From Symbiodinium natans (taxonomy: Eukaryota > Sar > Dinophyceae > Suessiales > Symbiodiniaceae), in contig CAJNDS010002069.1 in assembly GCA_905221605.1 (NCBI GenBank), positions 472,541 to 516,028 of the forward strand: a stretch of DNA of 43,488 nucleotides. Reading direction: 5' to 3'. The position numbers and the translations under genes were made by a program. Below the pieces are notes generated by a model. That model made no database searches. It saw only the letters and a program-made list of their open reading frames with translations, and was not told the origin of the DNA. Shown here piece by piece: positions 1 to 9,420 of this stretch; position 1 is the stretch's first letter, and each line of letters opens with the position of its first letter.

Positions 1-72
1 ATATATACATATATATGTATATACACATAGTAGTGTGTTATATGTTTCAATATATATATATATATATGTACA
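1..72. repeat. TA-rich microsatellite
   Basis: Alternating TA/TATG simple sequence at the window edge, with a near-perfect TA run at about 49-66. Non-coding. Confidence 0.9.
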
Positions 73-384
73 ACATTACACATCGCAACCAACAAAACAG
101 ATGTTCTCTATAAAATAAACTTCATACAGCCAGCATTGCTAGAATCTTACTCCCTCAGAGTTGCAGATAAGTTGAAAACACCGAGAAGAAGGGGTCAGTA
201 TTGAATGGTTCAGAGGAAATGGGGGGGGGGTATCAGTATTGAATGGTTCAATAAACGGGGGGGACAGTATTGAATGGTTGAATAAGACCTTTGGGTATAC
301 TTGAGGGTTACGCGAGGATCTTGGGCTCTCGATCGCGATCCGTACGAGCGCGTGTTCGTACATCTTCTTACTCAAGCGCGTGTT
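73..384. other. no gene seen; short G-run repeats
   Basis: The phrase 'cagtattgaatggtt' occurs three times (about 195, 235 and 266), two of the copies preceded by short G runs. This is a small local duplication. No convincing reading frame. Confidence 0.5.
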
Positions 385-705
385 TTGTGGTGGAGTGTGG
401 TGGAGGGAGTGTGGTGTGGGTGGAGGGTGGTGGAGTGTGGTGGGTGGTGTGGTGGGTGGTGTGGTGGGTGGTGTGGTGGGTGGCGTGGTGGGTGGTGTGG
501 TGGGTGGTGTGGTGGGTGGTGTGGTGGGTGGCGTGGTGGGTGGTGTGGTGGGTGGTGTGGTGGGTGGTGTGGTGGGTGGTGTGGTGGGTGGTGTGGTGGG
601 TGGTGTGGTGGGTGGCGTGGTGGGTGTGTGGTGAAGCGTGGTGGAGTGTGGTGGAGTGAGTGTGGTGCAGGAGTGCGGTGGTGTGTGGTGATGTGTGGCG
701 GAGTG
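385..705. repeat. GTGG-rich region with a 12-base minisatellite
   Basis: The core, about 436-626, is roughly 15 copies of GTGGTGGGTGGT with occasional T-to-C changes at the last base. The edges are irregular GTGG/GTGTGG. All G is on the + strand and all C on the other. Because 12 is a multiple of 3, every frame stays open (Gly-Gly-Trp-Cys on +, Thr-Thr-Pro-Pro on -), so the long open frames here are a by-product of the repeat and not evidence of a gene. Confidence 0.9.
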
Positions 706-1112
706 ATGGTGACATAGGCGTATTCTGATGTGCAATGAGTATGATCGCATCCCTGACCCTCTGCCGAAGAGCACTGTGCGTGCCATGCAGGTGCAAGCCA
801 TGCCAGACTGGTGGCATCCTCATCTTAAGTTCATGACTCGTAGGATACGTGTGGTGCCTCAACCAAAAACGCTTACGCTCACAAGGGGTGGAGGACCCGC
901 TCCACCTTGCCATGGGTGCCTGCACCACTGTCCATCTCCGAGGCGAAATCCGCTGGGCTTTGCGTGCGACGTGCGCCCGGAGCTCATGCCAGCAAGGGAG
1001 CACCTTGCGGCCACCTGGCTTGACGATTTTGGGGAGTTTACAGCAGGGCTTACTACAAAGGAAGTCTATTTTTTAAAGGTTTTTTTTGTTTTTTTTTTGT
1101 CCTTGCTACTGG
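706..1112. other. no supported gene
   Basis: Moderately GC-rich DNA ending in a T-rich run (about 1069-1100). The + frame that is open here continues straight into the adjoining trinucleotide repeat, so I do not call it. Confidence 0.4.
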
Positions 1113-1354
<242 letters not shown>

Positions 1355-1694
1355 CCCTAAACCCTAAACCCTAAACCTAAACCCTAAAACCCTAAACCCT
1401 AAACCCTAAACCCTAAACCCTAAACCCTAAACCCTAAACCCTAAACCCTAAACCCTAAACCCTAAAACCCTAAACCCTAAACCCCCTAAACCCTAAACCC
1501 TAACCCTAACCCTAACCCTAAACCCTAAACCCTAACCCTAAACCTAAACCCTAAACCCTAAACCCTAAACCTAAAACCCGAAACCCTAAACCCTAAACCC
1601 TAAACCCTAAACCCTAAACCCTAAACCCTAAACCTAAACCCTAAACCCTAAACCCTAAACCCTAAACCCAACCCTAAACAAACCCTAAACAACC

Positions 1695-1775
<81 letters not shown>

Positions 1776-1822
1776 AAACCCTAAACCCTCCTAAACCCTC
1801 CTAAACCCTAAACCCTAAACCC
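1355..1822. repeat. interstitial telomere-like array (CCCTAAA)n
   Basis: About 470 bases of CCCTAAA heptamers with 6- and 8-base variants (CCTAAA, CCCTAAAA, CCCTAA). From about 1693 to 1777 the unit switches to a homogeneous CCCTCAA variant, then reverts. CCCTAAA is the C-rich strand of the TTTAGGG telomere known from plants and dinoflagellates. Ordinary DNA lies on both sides, so this is an internal array and not a chromosome end. Confidence 0.95.
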
Positions 1823-2413
1823 AAAAACAAAAAAAACTCCCAAAAAAAAAACGAAAAACATTCCTAATTTAATTCTCCGGCCTACTACAAATAGGGCTCA
1901 GGGGGTCTAAGGATGTTTAGGGTCTTAGTTTAGAGTTAGGGCTTGAAGCTAGCCCTTGCGAGCCTGGGCAGTTTGGACATGTTGCGGCCCTGCCAGGTGT
2001 GTGCTTCAATTCAAGGCCGCGGGCTCAACATGCAAAGTCGTTGGATTTGCACCATTGCTGTTGTTCGTTACTTATGATCTCTTGCATCCTTTTCTTGTTT
2101 GTATTGTTTTTTTTTTGGGGGGGGGGGGCGGGGGGGGGGGGGGGGGGAAGTACGGTGCAATTTGCAGCTTGTCTAAGGCTTGGAGCCCCTCGGCGCGAAT
2201 TGGGGAAGCACCGCAGGAGGAATGATAATTTTATTTTTAGTATCATTTTTATTACCCTTTTATGATTATTGTTATTCTTATTCTTCTTATTAATATTATC
2301 ATTGTCATTCTTATTGCGGGCTCAAAGGTCCGGGCAAACTGCGCTCGTGGCGGGTGTGACGGTGCCTGCCTTGGAGAACAAAAGCGGAGAACATCACGGT
2401 GCCCCTCATGGAT
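1823..2413. other. no gene seen; poly-T/poly-G tract and AT-rich stretch
   Basis: Contains T9-10 running into a G run of about 31 (2117-2147, one C), and an AT-rich ATT/CTT stretch at about 2225-2315. No recognisable coding sequence. Confidence 0.6.
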
Positions 2414-2513
2414 TGGGATGTTCCCCCCTATACTAACAGTCCTCAATAGGGATTACAGTACCCCCTTACTGTACTCCCAACTAAGGACTGTTAGTACAAG
2501 GGGGAACATCCCA
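2414..2513. mobile_element. foldback MITE-like element, copy 1
   Basis: A nearly perfect inverted repeat: the left arm opens TGGGATGTTCCCCCC and the right arm closes with GGGGGAACATCCCA. The arms are about 47 bases around a loop of only about 6. Inside each arm lie matching blocks (CTAACAGTCCT against AGGACTGTTAG, and TACAGTA against TACTGTA). CATGGA occurs just outside both ends (2407-2412 and 2517-2522) and may be a target-site duplication. A relative lies at 12861-12943. No protein is encoded, so a non-autonomous element is the simplest reading. Confidence 0.75.
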
Positions 2514-4410
2514 ACACATGGACCTTGAAGAGCCAGTCTTGAGTTTCTTTTCCTCTTGAGGTGCTTGGCATGAACTACTTCCCTTTTCTGCTGCCAACCT
2601 TGGACCCGGGCAAATGGAAGCTCCAGCTCCCCAATGCAAAGTGGGGGGGGGGGTTTCTTCATGTCCCGCACCTGTCAGCACGGGCCTCGGCCAAGGTGGG
2701 GCTTCAACCCGCAGACCCATGAAATTCACGCCGGCCGCTGAGCATCTCTTTTGCCAGTGCTGTCCGTGCAACAAAAACTGGAAGCTTGGGGAAGACGGGC
2801 AAAAGAACCTGACGTGAGGCTGTAAATGGGGGGCTTAATGACGTAAGGGCTTGGGGGATTTGTGGAGTCGATGGGAACTTAAGGTGAAGCTCCAAAGAAA
2901 GTGAGTGTGAGCCCAGGCGGTTCGCCTGCTCCACATGGAGATCCAGCTGCCCCCGGAAACCCTCACCTGGGAGGTGCTCCGGAAGTCCAATGTCCTTCGT
3001 GCCAAGCTTCGGGAGGCAGGGGCACAAGAGGGGATAGGGGTCCATTGAGCTGAGTTCCGGGTTACGGGTTTTGGGTTTAGGGTTTAGGTTTTAGGGTTTA
3101 GGGTTTAGGGTTCAACAGCTTTCAACCCTAAACCCTCAACCCCGCTGTCTTCTGTCTCTGGGCTCAGCTCCGAGGCGCTTCTGCCGGTCGATGGGCAGAA
3201 AGGCGGCAAAAGAAGCAACGCTTCCGGGCAGAGCCATCTTTGAGCCCGCGCAACTAAGAGGCCTACCCGGCCTTTACCTAAGTCTTGCTACCTCGAACCC
3301 CCCCCCCCCCCCAGTGCGAATCTAAGGCTTTTGCTTTCCTGGCCATCCCCGACCTCCGGCGCGACATGGTGACGGGTCTGAAGATTCCAGCTGCACCCCT
3401 CCGCCCCCCCCCGCCCCAACCCCTCAAAACCCACCCCCTAATGGAACAAAAGAGTCCCTTCATTGCTTAAAGGTCCCTTTGTAGGTGTGAGGCGATTGTG
3501 TCGGAAGCCCTCTAACAGTAAACCTGAGTTAGGAACTAGGCCTTGGGCTGTTCTTTGAGGCTGACTTTCTTGACGAGATCTGGGACGAGCCCTACCCGGT
3601 GCGACAAGCAAAACGCATAACCTGGGGCAGCTCAGCTACAGTTCTTGCGACTACCCGAAAACATTTTGCTGCCTCCGGAAGCAGTTTTGCAAGGATGTGG
3701 AAAGCCTTCTGACTGCCAAATCGTTGAGAGTGTTCATTCTTTGCCGAGTGCTTTGCGCTGAGGTCATGGCGCTGACGAGGCCGACCAGGCACCGGCAAGC
3801 CTTGAGCATCCTTGAGAATGTTCCGAGAAGGTGGAGAACTACTTGTACAGGGTGTGGCATATTGTGGCCATGAGCAACGTTGGGCCGGTTGTCACAGTTC
3901 CTCGTAGCACCTGTTTGATTGCTCCATTGGTCTGCACTCACATGCCCACCGGCCAGTGCACTCCTGGCCAGTGCGCGAGCCCGCAGTGCGCCACCCTTCA
4001 GGTAGCGGAGCGTCTGTCTCAGCTTCGGCCGCTGGAACACACCCTGTGCGAAGTCAACGAAGTGAGGCGCCTCCAACTTGGAGATCCATGAAACTAGCCT
4101 GAACTGCGAGATGGCTGTTAGCTTATTGCTTTTTCTTGTTCTTCTTGATGTAGCCGTTGCAGGTTAACAAAAAAGCAGATCAAAGAGCAGAACAAGGCTT
4201 GGCTGCTGCTGATCTGCTTGCAGGATAACTGATGGCCAGCCATCTTTGTGCTGTCAAGGCTTTGCTTGCAATGCAGCAGAAGGAAGCTGCAATGCGTCCT
4301 ACAGAACCACCAGCCACTCGTCTCACATTCAGCAGAGACCGTGCAGTAGATTTGTGGGCCTGGGCTGGAACATCTCATGACTTTGTGTGAGCTTCTGCTG
4401 CGCAGCTCCA
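2514..4410. other. about 1.9 kb without a supported gene; small telomere-like patch
   Basis: Holds a head-to-head telomere-like patch at 3066-3142 (TTTAGGG-type facing CCCTAAA-type), a C14 run near 3299-3312 and other C runs near 3405. Several open frames of 60-140 codons exist on both strands, but none shows a recognisable motif or a consistent exon chain. Confidence 0.4.
3066..3142. repeat. head-to-head telomere-like repeats
   Basis: Five or six TTTAGGG-type units are followed after a short spacer by CCCTAAA and CCCTCAA units in the opposite orientation, making a small inverted arrangement. Confidence 0.8.
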
Positions 4411-4963
4411 ATGCCTTGTCATGCTTTGCCTGAGGAGTATGTCAAGAAAAGTGAGTTGAAGGTGGGCGACAGGGCATCTCTCAACGTGAAGTACGGCGAT
4501 CACAAAGGCTCGGAGCAGTGTTTGCAGATGCTCTGGTCAGATGCCCTGCTGCTAGAGCTTGCTCAGGTCAATATGCCGTGCGTATCGTGGGGATAGAAGA
4601 GAAAGGCCTGAGGATACAGCATGAGAAGGACAATGCTTGCATAGATGGTCTCAGCAGTAGCAGTTTCTCAGCATTTCTCAACCGTCAACGGGGAATGTTT
4701 GGGTCTACAGCTTCTTCTTTGAGTGCAGGATGGATACGAAGAAGTTGTGAAACAAAGAGCGCCTTGGGACCACAGATCTTTGCGTGGATGCACCTGTCAA
4801 CCTCTTCAAGCTGGTCAAAGTCAAGCTGCAGGGATGCCATCAGCCGTCTCAGCCTGGAGCCCCAGCTGAGGACATAAAATCCGGGAAGCTCAGCATCAGT
4901 GTGCCGTGCTTGCAAGTCAGAAGTGTCTGTATCGCTGGTGGCGCCGAGCCCGGTGGAAACTAG
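4411..4963 (+). CDS. small protein with a tudor/chromo-barrel-like domain (several exons)
   Basis: ATG 4411 opens a frame (MPCHALPEEYVKKSELKVGD...) that can be joined at AAAG|GC (4507/4508) to AG|GT (4566/4567), removing a 59-base GC-AG intron in phase 1. The join gives ..KYGDHK-GQYAVRIVGIEEKG... The spacing of 'KVGD', a basic/aromatic strand, 'RIVGIEEKGLRIQHE' and then, after an acceptor at 4728, 'DGYEEVVKQ' resembles tudor-knot/chromo-barrel folds (VGD..., a V.I...G strand, a Y/W...DEWV-like strand). A last open frame with 'PVNLFKLVKVKLQ' and 'GKLSISVPCLQV' runs to TAG 4961-4963. The link between the DGYEEVV piece and this last piece is not resolved: the frames differ with no room for an intron, so an indel or a different exon choice is needed. 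Domain name is an inference from short similarity. Confidence 0.45.
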
Positions 4964-6240
4964 TGAACTAATTGACTACCTGCGGGAAAAAAGGGGAGGG
5001 GTTCCCTTACACATGAGGCAGGTTTGTTATGATGTTTGTTTGATGAGTGCATACAGGGTTCCTTGGCGTCCTTTCGGGGAATGATGACGAAAGAACAGTG
5101 AAAACAGCAAAAGCCACTTCGCATCCAACCCCCACACACTTGCGGCTGACGGAGGGGGTCAGGGGGGTTGGTGACGAGGGTTTTTGAGATTACTGCATCG
5201 GCTCGTCTGTCTTTCGTCTGCTGCATCATGTTTGGAGTCACGATCGGACTTTTTTCCTGCTGCCTTTACAAGACCAGGTTGTGTAGCGACGCTTGCTGAG
5301 TGCGCGGATGGTGAGAAGTGGGTGCGTGCTTTCTTTATCCGCAGCCCATCAAAGGTTGCATGCAAGGCTGCGCTATTGTAGCAATGCAAGGCTGTGCGAA
5401 GATAATCCTGTTGAAGCATGATTGGCATGGAGCAGCCTTGCTCATCCGCTGTTGTAGTAGGGAGCAGCTGCACCGTGAGTCTGTCATGTGTAGCTGCTGT
5501 AGCTCTTATCTTGCACCTGAAAGGCAGAAGCCAATGACAGACTCCGGGAGCGGAAGTCGCACTTTTGTACATACGACATATGCTTCATCTTGAGCCGCCT
5601 GTGTCGGTCCTTTCACGAAAACCGAAGCCGGGGTGGGAAGTTGGAAGATGCGACTCTTGCAGAGTTGCTGTAGGACAATGGTGCTTCGCAAAGACTCTTG
5701 GACTGGAGGTTGCGAGCTGCCACCGTCAAGGACACTTAGTCCTTCTGGATGGCGCCGTCCTCCTGAGCTTCTCGAACAGAAGTATACAGACAACCTCAAT
5801 CTCTGCTCTGTCGAGATGTGGCCCAACATGTGGGGTTCCCGGGTTCCCATTGCACCCCGCTGCTGTCGAACGCAAGGTTCCCGGCACCGCTACACTCCGC
5901 TCCGGCCTCAGAGAAGGATCAACATCTCTTCCGACGCTCAACATACCCCCTTCGATAGAGGGGGGGGGGGCGGGTATTCTCTTTCCCCCCTACTCCCCCT
6001 CTCCCCCACCCCTCCTGTTTCTCCTTTCCCCATCCTCGCGCCTACTCATAGTCGTCGAAGAAGTCGTCGAAGAAGAAGCAGCAGCAGCAGGAGGAGGAGG
6101 AGGCGGAGGAGGAGGAGTAGTAGTAGTAACAGTATCTTTCAAGCTTTGCTAAAGGCATTCGCGCCTGCTCTTTCCCTTTTGCTTAGGGCCTGCGTGGAGG
6201 GACATCTACGGAGATTCCATTTTCTCTTTCAGTTAGTTTT
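4964..6240. other. exon-like fragments and simple repeats, no complete gene
   Basis: Short coding-looking pieces occur, for example a frame closing ..RLLDWRLRAATVKDT at about 5674-5739 after a TGTAG acceptor, and ..DSGSGSRTFVHTTYASS ending at 5593. They could not be joined into a model. A G10 run lies near 5960 and a purine-rich GAA/GCA/GGA trinucleotide tract at about 6055-6130. Confidence 0.3.
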
Positions 6241-6261
6241 TCCCACTGCTGGTTACTGCGA

Positions 6262-6375
6262 CTGCTTCAGCAAGATATAAACGTGCATTTTCCCATGCGT
6301 GTTCGCTGTATTCAATGCTTTCAAAACATTTGTGTGCGCTTTTCTTTCTTTTTGTTTCGTTCTGTTTGCTGCTGT
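6262..6375 (-). repeat. left arm of an inverted repeat around the LINE remnant
   Basis: Read on the - strand this stretch matches 7831-7950 on the + strand. The core is 29 identical bases (6347-6375 against 7831-7859, containing AGCAAACAGAACGAAAC). Similarity continues outward with gaps: GAAAGCATTGAA, then a GATGCACGTTAAT-like block. Confidence 0.8.
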
Positions 6376-6584
6376 TTTGTTGAGTGCCATGTGAGAGGCC
6401 TCTGGGGAAACAGTTGAAAACACACGGGAAACCCACAAAACCCAAAGCGCTGCAAAACACCAAAGTCCCAAGCCCTGAAGTCCGAAAAAAGCCCTGCAAA
6501 ACACCAAGGGCCTAAACCCTGAAGAGTGCGATCCACTACACCCTGCAAAGCTGTACCCCTCCCTACCCCACCGAAGCCAAGGCA

Positions 6585-7530
6585 ACAATGCTCAATACAC
6601 CAGTTCTGCTTCTGGGTGCGCTTTTCAGTGATATCGAAACGGAACTGTGCACGAAAAGGCAACAGGAAGCGATTGATGATATCGGTTTTGCGGAAGTACT
6701 TTACGCCGATGATACCAAGCTCTTTGGAGCCAAGAGCTCAAGGTCCTCTTCTGTGCAATTGAAAGGTATTCCGTCCCCCTCTTTTAGTAAATGGATTTGG
6801 GGGGGGGGGGCCCCAGCCATTGGCCAATAACATTTTCCATTTACGGGGTGGGGGGGCGGGGGAGTGTTCCGGGGTCAACATAATGCATTTTTGTGAGTGC
6901 TCGTTTCCTGAACTCGCTTGCATCGCTGCTGTTTGTCGGACCAGGTCGGCGTGCAGTGTGACAGAAAATGCATAGCTATGACAAATTAAATGTGTAAACC
7001 TTCGAGCCAATCAAAGAACCTCATCTGTTTATTTTTTCCAACAGGCCCTGCGCAAGGCAGGCTCGAGGAAGCTTGCTGATGAATTCGTTTGACAACAGGT
7101 CCGAAGTGTTTACAACAGGCTTGGGAATGGCACTGCTACTGCAGACTCAAGCTGTTCTGGCACAGGGCCCGAACATCTGAAACTTGGAAAATTCAAGTTT
7201 TCCACGCTATTGTTAGGTCCAAGCTACAACTTACTCAGTCGGAAATCTTTTGTCTTCCTGGCTTTCAAAACAAATCTCTACGCGCGCATCCTCGGAAAAC
7301 CCCCATCATTCATCGACCGTGTGTGGGATGTACACCGCTGCAATTTCAAGCATGTCGGAGACACTTGGAAGAATTCCAAGATGAGGTTGTTCGGACGTGT
7401 TCTACGTGCTAGTTCAGCTGACCCCATGAACCAAGTCTGTCTCGATGCAGACAACCTCCGCCGCAGAAAAGTCCATGGTAGACGCCGACGCTCAGGGAGA
7501 CCCAGAAGCGACGGGGTAGCCGAATCATAA
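6585..7530 (+). pseudogene. LINE-type reverse transcriptase remnant
   Basis: Two parts of a non-LTR retrotransposon polymerase survive. The first (about 6588-6735) has the catalytic-core signature 'EVLYADDTKLFG', the YADD box of reverse transcriptases, preceded by a 'FSDIETEL' stretch typical of LINEs. The second (about 7150-7530) has the usual LINE C-terminus: 'WKIQVFHAIVRSKL', 'FQNKSLR', then after a frame change 'ILGKPPSFIDR', 'KMRLFGRVLRASSADPMNQV' and a basic 'RRRRSGRPR' tail, ending TAA at 7528-7530. Between them lie G-rich runs and stops, and at least one frameshift sits near 7285, so the copy is dead. No endonuclease domain or poly-A tail was seen. Family and strand are secure; the exact clade is not. 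Confidence 0.85.
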
Positions 7531-7830
7531 AAAAAGATACTTTTGAAGTTATTCATGGTACAGGGCCTGACTTCGACGTGCATAATATAGAACATTTACG
7601 ACAAGTGAAAGCTCAAGCATCATCCAGATCGCCGCCCTTCACGCGAATCACTCCAGGTTTCTGGTTTTTGTTGGTAATTGCTCGGGGTATTCTCTCACTT
7701 TTTTTGTGCGGATGCACGGAGCTACAGTTCCCAACTTTTTTGTTTGGTCTTGCTGACGTTGAATTGCACAGTATAGCCTGTAGTTCATCTTGTTCGTCGG
7801 GAGATAAGTCATGCTCAAAGGCAAAAGACG

Positions 7831-7965
7831 ACAGCAGCAAACAGAACGAAACAAAAAGATGGAAACCCCAAACAAAAAGCAGAAGAAACGAGTTCAATGT
7901 GTGGAAAGCATTGAAAAAGCGAAAGTGCACGAGAAGATGCACGTTAATGCTGTTCAACAACACCG
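7831..7965 (+). repeat. right arm of an inverted repeat around the LINE remnant
   Basis: Partner of 6262-6375. The perfect core is 7831-7859 and the degraded similarity extends to about 7950. The arms are about 1.46 kb apart and point outward from the LINE remnant. Confidence 0.8.
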
Positions 7966-8713
7966 AACAAAAACCGGAAGACGCAAAGAGAGGAACATTT
8001 CCCAGAAAGCTGATCTGTGCAAAAGCCATGAGAAAATGCAGGGAGATCCTTATCGTTGTTATCCCCCCCCCATTCTGTCCCCCCCTCCTCCCCGCCCCCC
8101 TACTACCCTCCCTCGAGGGCGGGGGTGTCGTTCTTCCAACAATAATCCTCTCCACCCCAGAAGCCATCACATGAATTTGCAGATGCTTTCAGCAACCACC
8201 CTGCTTCCATTGGCTCAAGCAGCTGGCACTGTTTTGGCCGCGTGGAGACTTCTTCATCATGACGTCGGCGAAGGCCGTGATGTGTGCCGAAATATCCTGA
8301 TGGCCGGTGTTGCATGTACGCTCCCCCGTCTTCCTGCGTGAGCTCGGTGCAAAGGCGGTGGTAGCGGTGGTGGGCTCTCTGCTACTGCGAGCAAGTGCGC
8401 AGACAGAGTGTACGGGACCTACTTGCAGGTAATGACCCTCAGCACATATTACCTCGTGTCAAAGCCTTGGCAGGAGGTCTAGGTGAATCGTGTATGGTCG
8501 TGTGGAGGAGCGCACGCCGAGGTTTGCGATTGCATTTCAGCTTTGTGAAGTTCGCTCTGACCTGTACCTAGGTGCAGTGCCGGTTGGATTCCCTTCGTCT
8601 ACAGCAGTGGACAGAAGCCTGTTCAAGTTCTTTGCAACAGTGGCAACTTGCTTGCAGTCGCAGCGAAGATTTCTTTTGATTAATTATATAGGAGCTAACG
8701 GCACGACCTCCGC
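7966..8713. other. no firm gene; C-rich tract and exon-like pieces
   Basis: C-rich low-complexity at about 8065-8120. An open + frame at 8170-8341 (..MLSATTLLPLAQAAGTV..) and another at 8530-8655 (..DLYLGAVPVGFPSSTAV..) look mildly coding but have no recognisable family. The string CCATTGGCTCAAG near 8203 only partly resembles the dinoflagellate spliced leader. Confidence 0.3.
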
Positions 8714-8718
8714 CCTCT

Positions 8719-8760
<42 letters not shown>
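8714..8760. repeat. (CT)n microsatellite
   Basis: About 45 bases of CT dinucleotide on the + strand with minor interruptions. Confidence 0.95.
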
Positions 8761-8827
8761 CGTATTCAGTTATACGTCTACCGGGCCCCTCCTCCCTACC
8801 CTCCCCCTTGCCCCCTGTGTGGTCCGG

Positions 8828-9052
8828 TTGTGGGTTGGTTTTAGGGTTTGGTTTAGGGTTTATTGTGTCGGAACTTAGGGTTCTCCCCTTCTCCCCTGTT
8901 AGGGCTTTGGTGTCGTTTAGGGTTTTAGAGCTTAGGGTTTTAGGGCTCATAGGGTTTTTAGGGCATAGGGTGCGAATTTAAAGGTTTAGGATCTTTACAT
9001 AGGGTTTGGGCTTAGGGCTTTATGGCTTTGGGTCCCTGAGCCCTGATTCCAA
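8828..9052. repeat. degenerate TTTAGGG-like repeats
   Basis: Scattered TTAGGG/TTTAGGG words over 220 bases, all in the G-rich orientation and spaced by unrelated bases. Looks like an eroded telomere-like array. Confidence 0.7.
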
Positions 9053-9199
9053 GGGCTAATAAGACGGCTGACATGCTTTGTCACCAGGAATAGCATGGAC
9101 CCTTGTCCACCCTAAGCCCTTTTCAGCTTTCTGAGGACTTTTTGCCCCACTTCTTCACTTCCACGCCGGGTTTCTGTCGCAGTGGCCCTACCTGGGATC

Positions 9200-9420
9200 A
9201 TGAGTCGACTCCTTAGCTTCGAAGAAGACGCTGTGCAGGAGATACTTGAGAGGTTCAGGTTCGAGAAAGTTGCGCGCCGCAAATGGTTCGTTGTTTCAGA
9301 CATGACCTCGCGGAACATGGCTTTCGCGTCCTTGGCCTGAGGCCAGCACTCGACACCAACGCAGGAATAGCGGCATCGGCCGAGAACAACGAAGCAGGAG
9401 GCTTGAGCCCTGTTGATTGA
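9200..9420 (+). CDS. probable 3' exon(s) of an unrecognised gene
   Basis: Two overlapping frames both look coding. One runs from ATG 9200 (MSRLLSFEEDAVQEILERF...) to TGA 9338-9340. The other closes ..GFRVLGLRPALDTNAGIAA... at TGA 9418-9420. Removing 9253-9299 (GTTCAG..TTTCAG, 47 bases, GT-AG) joins them in phase, giving 57 codons with an acidic amphipathic helix and a Gly/Ala/Glu-rich tail. A 47-base intron is short but similar to others inferred in this window. More exons may lie upstream, as an acceptor-like TGTCGCAG ends at about 9182. No family recognised. Confidence 0.35.

Noticed and set aside
139-1003. Long open frames on both strands across the GTGG minisatellite
   Set aside because: A 12-base unit keeps all frames open. 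The peptides are pure repeats (Thr-Thr-Pro-Pro, Gly-Gly-Trp-Cys) and no flanking coding signal exists.
8195-8215. CCATTGGCTCAAG as a spliced-leader relic
   Set aside because: Only the 3' part resembles the dinoflagellate leader and two T's are missing. No retrogene follows directly.
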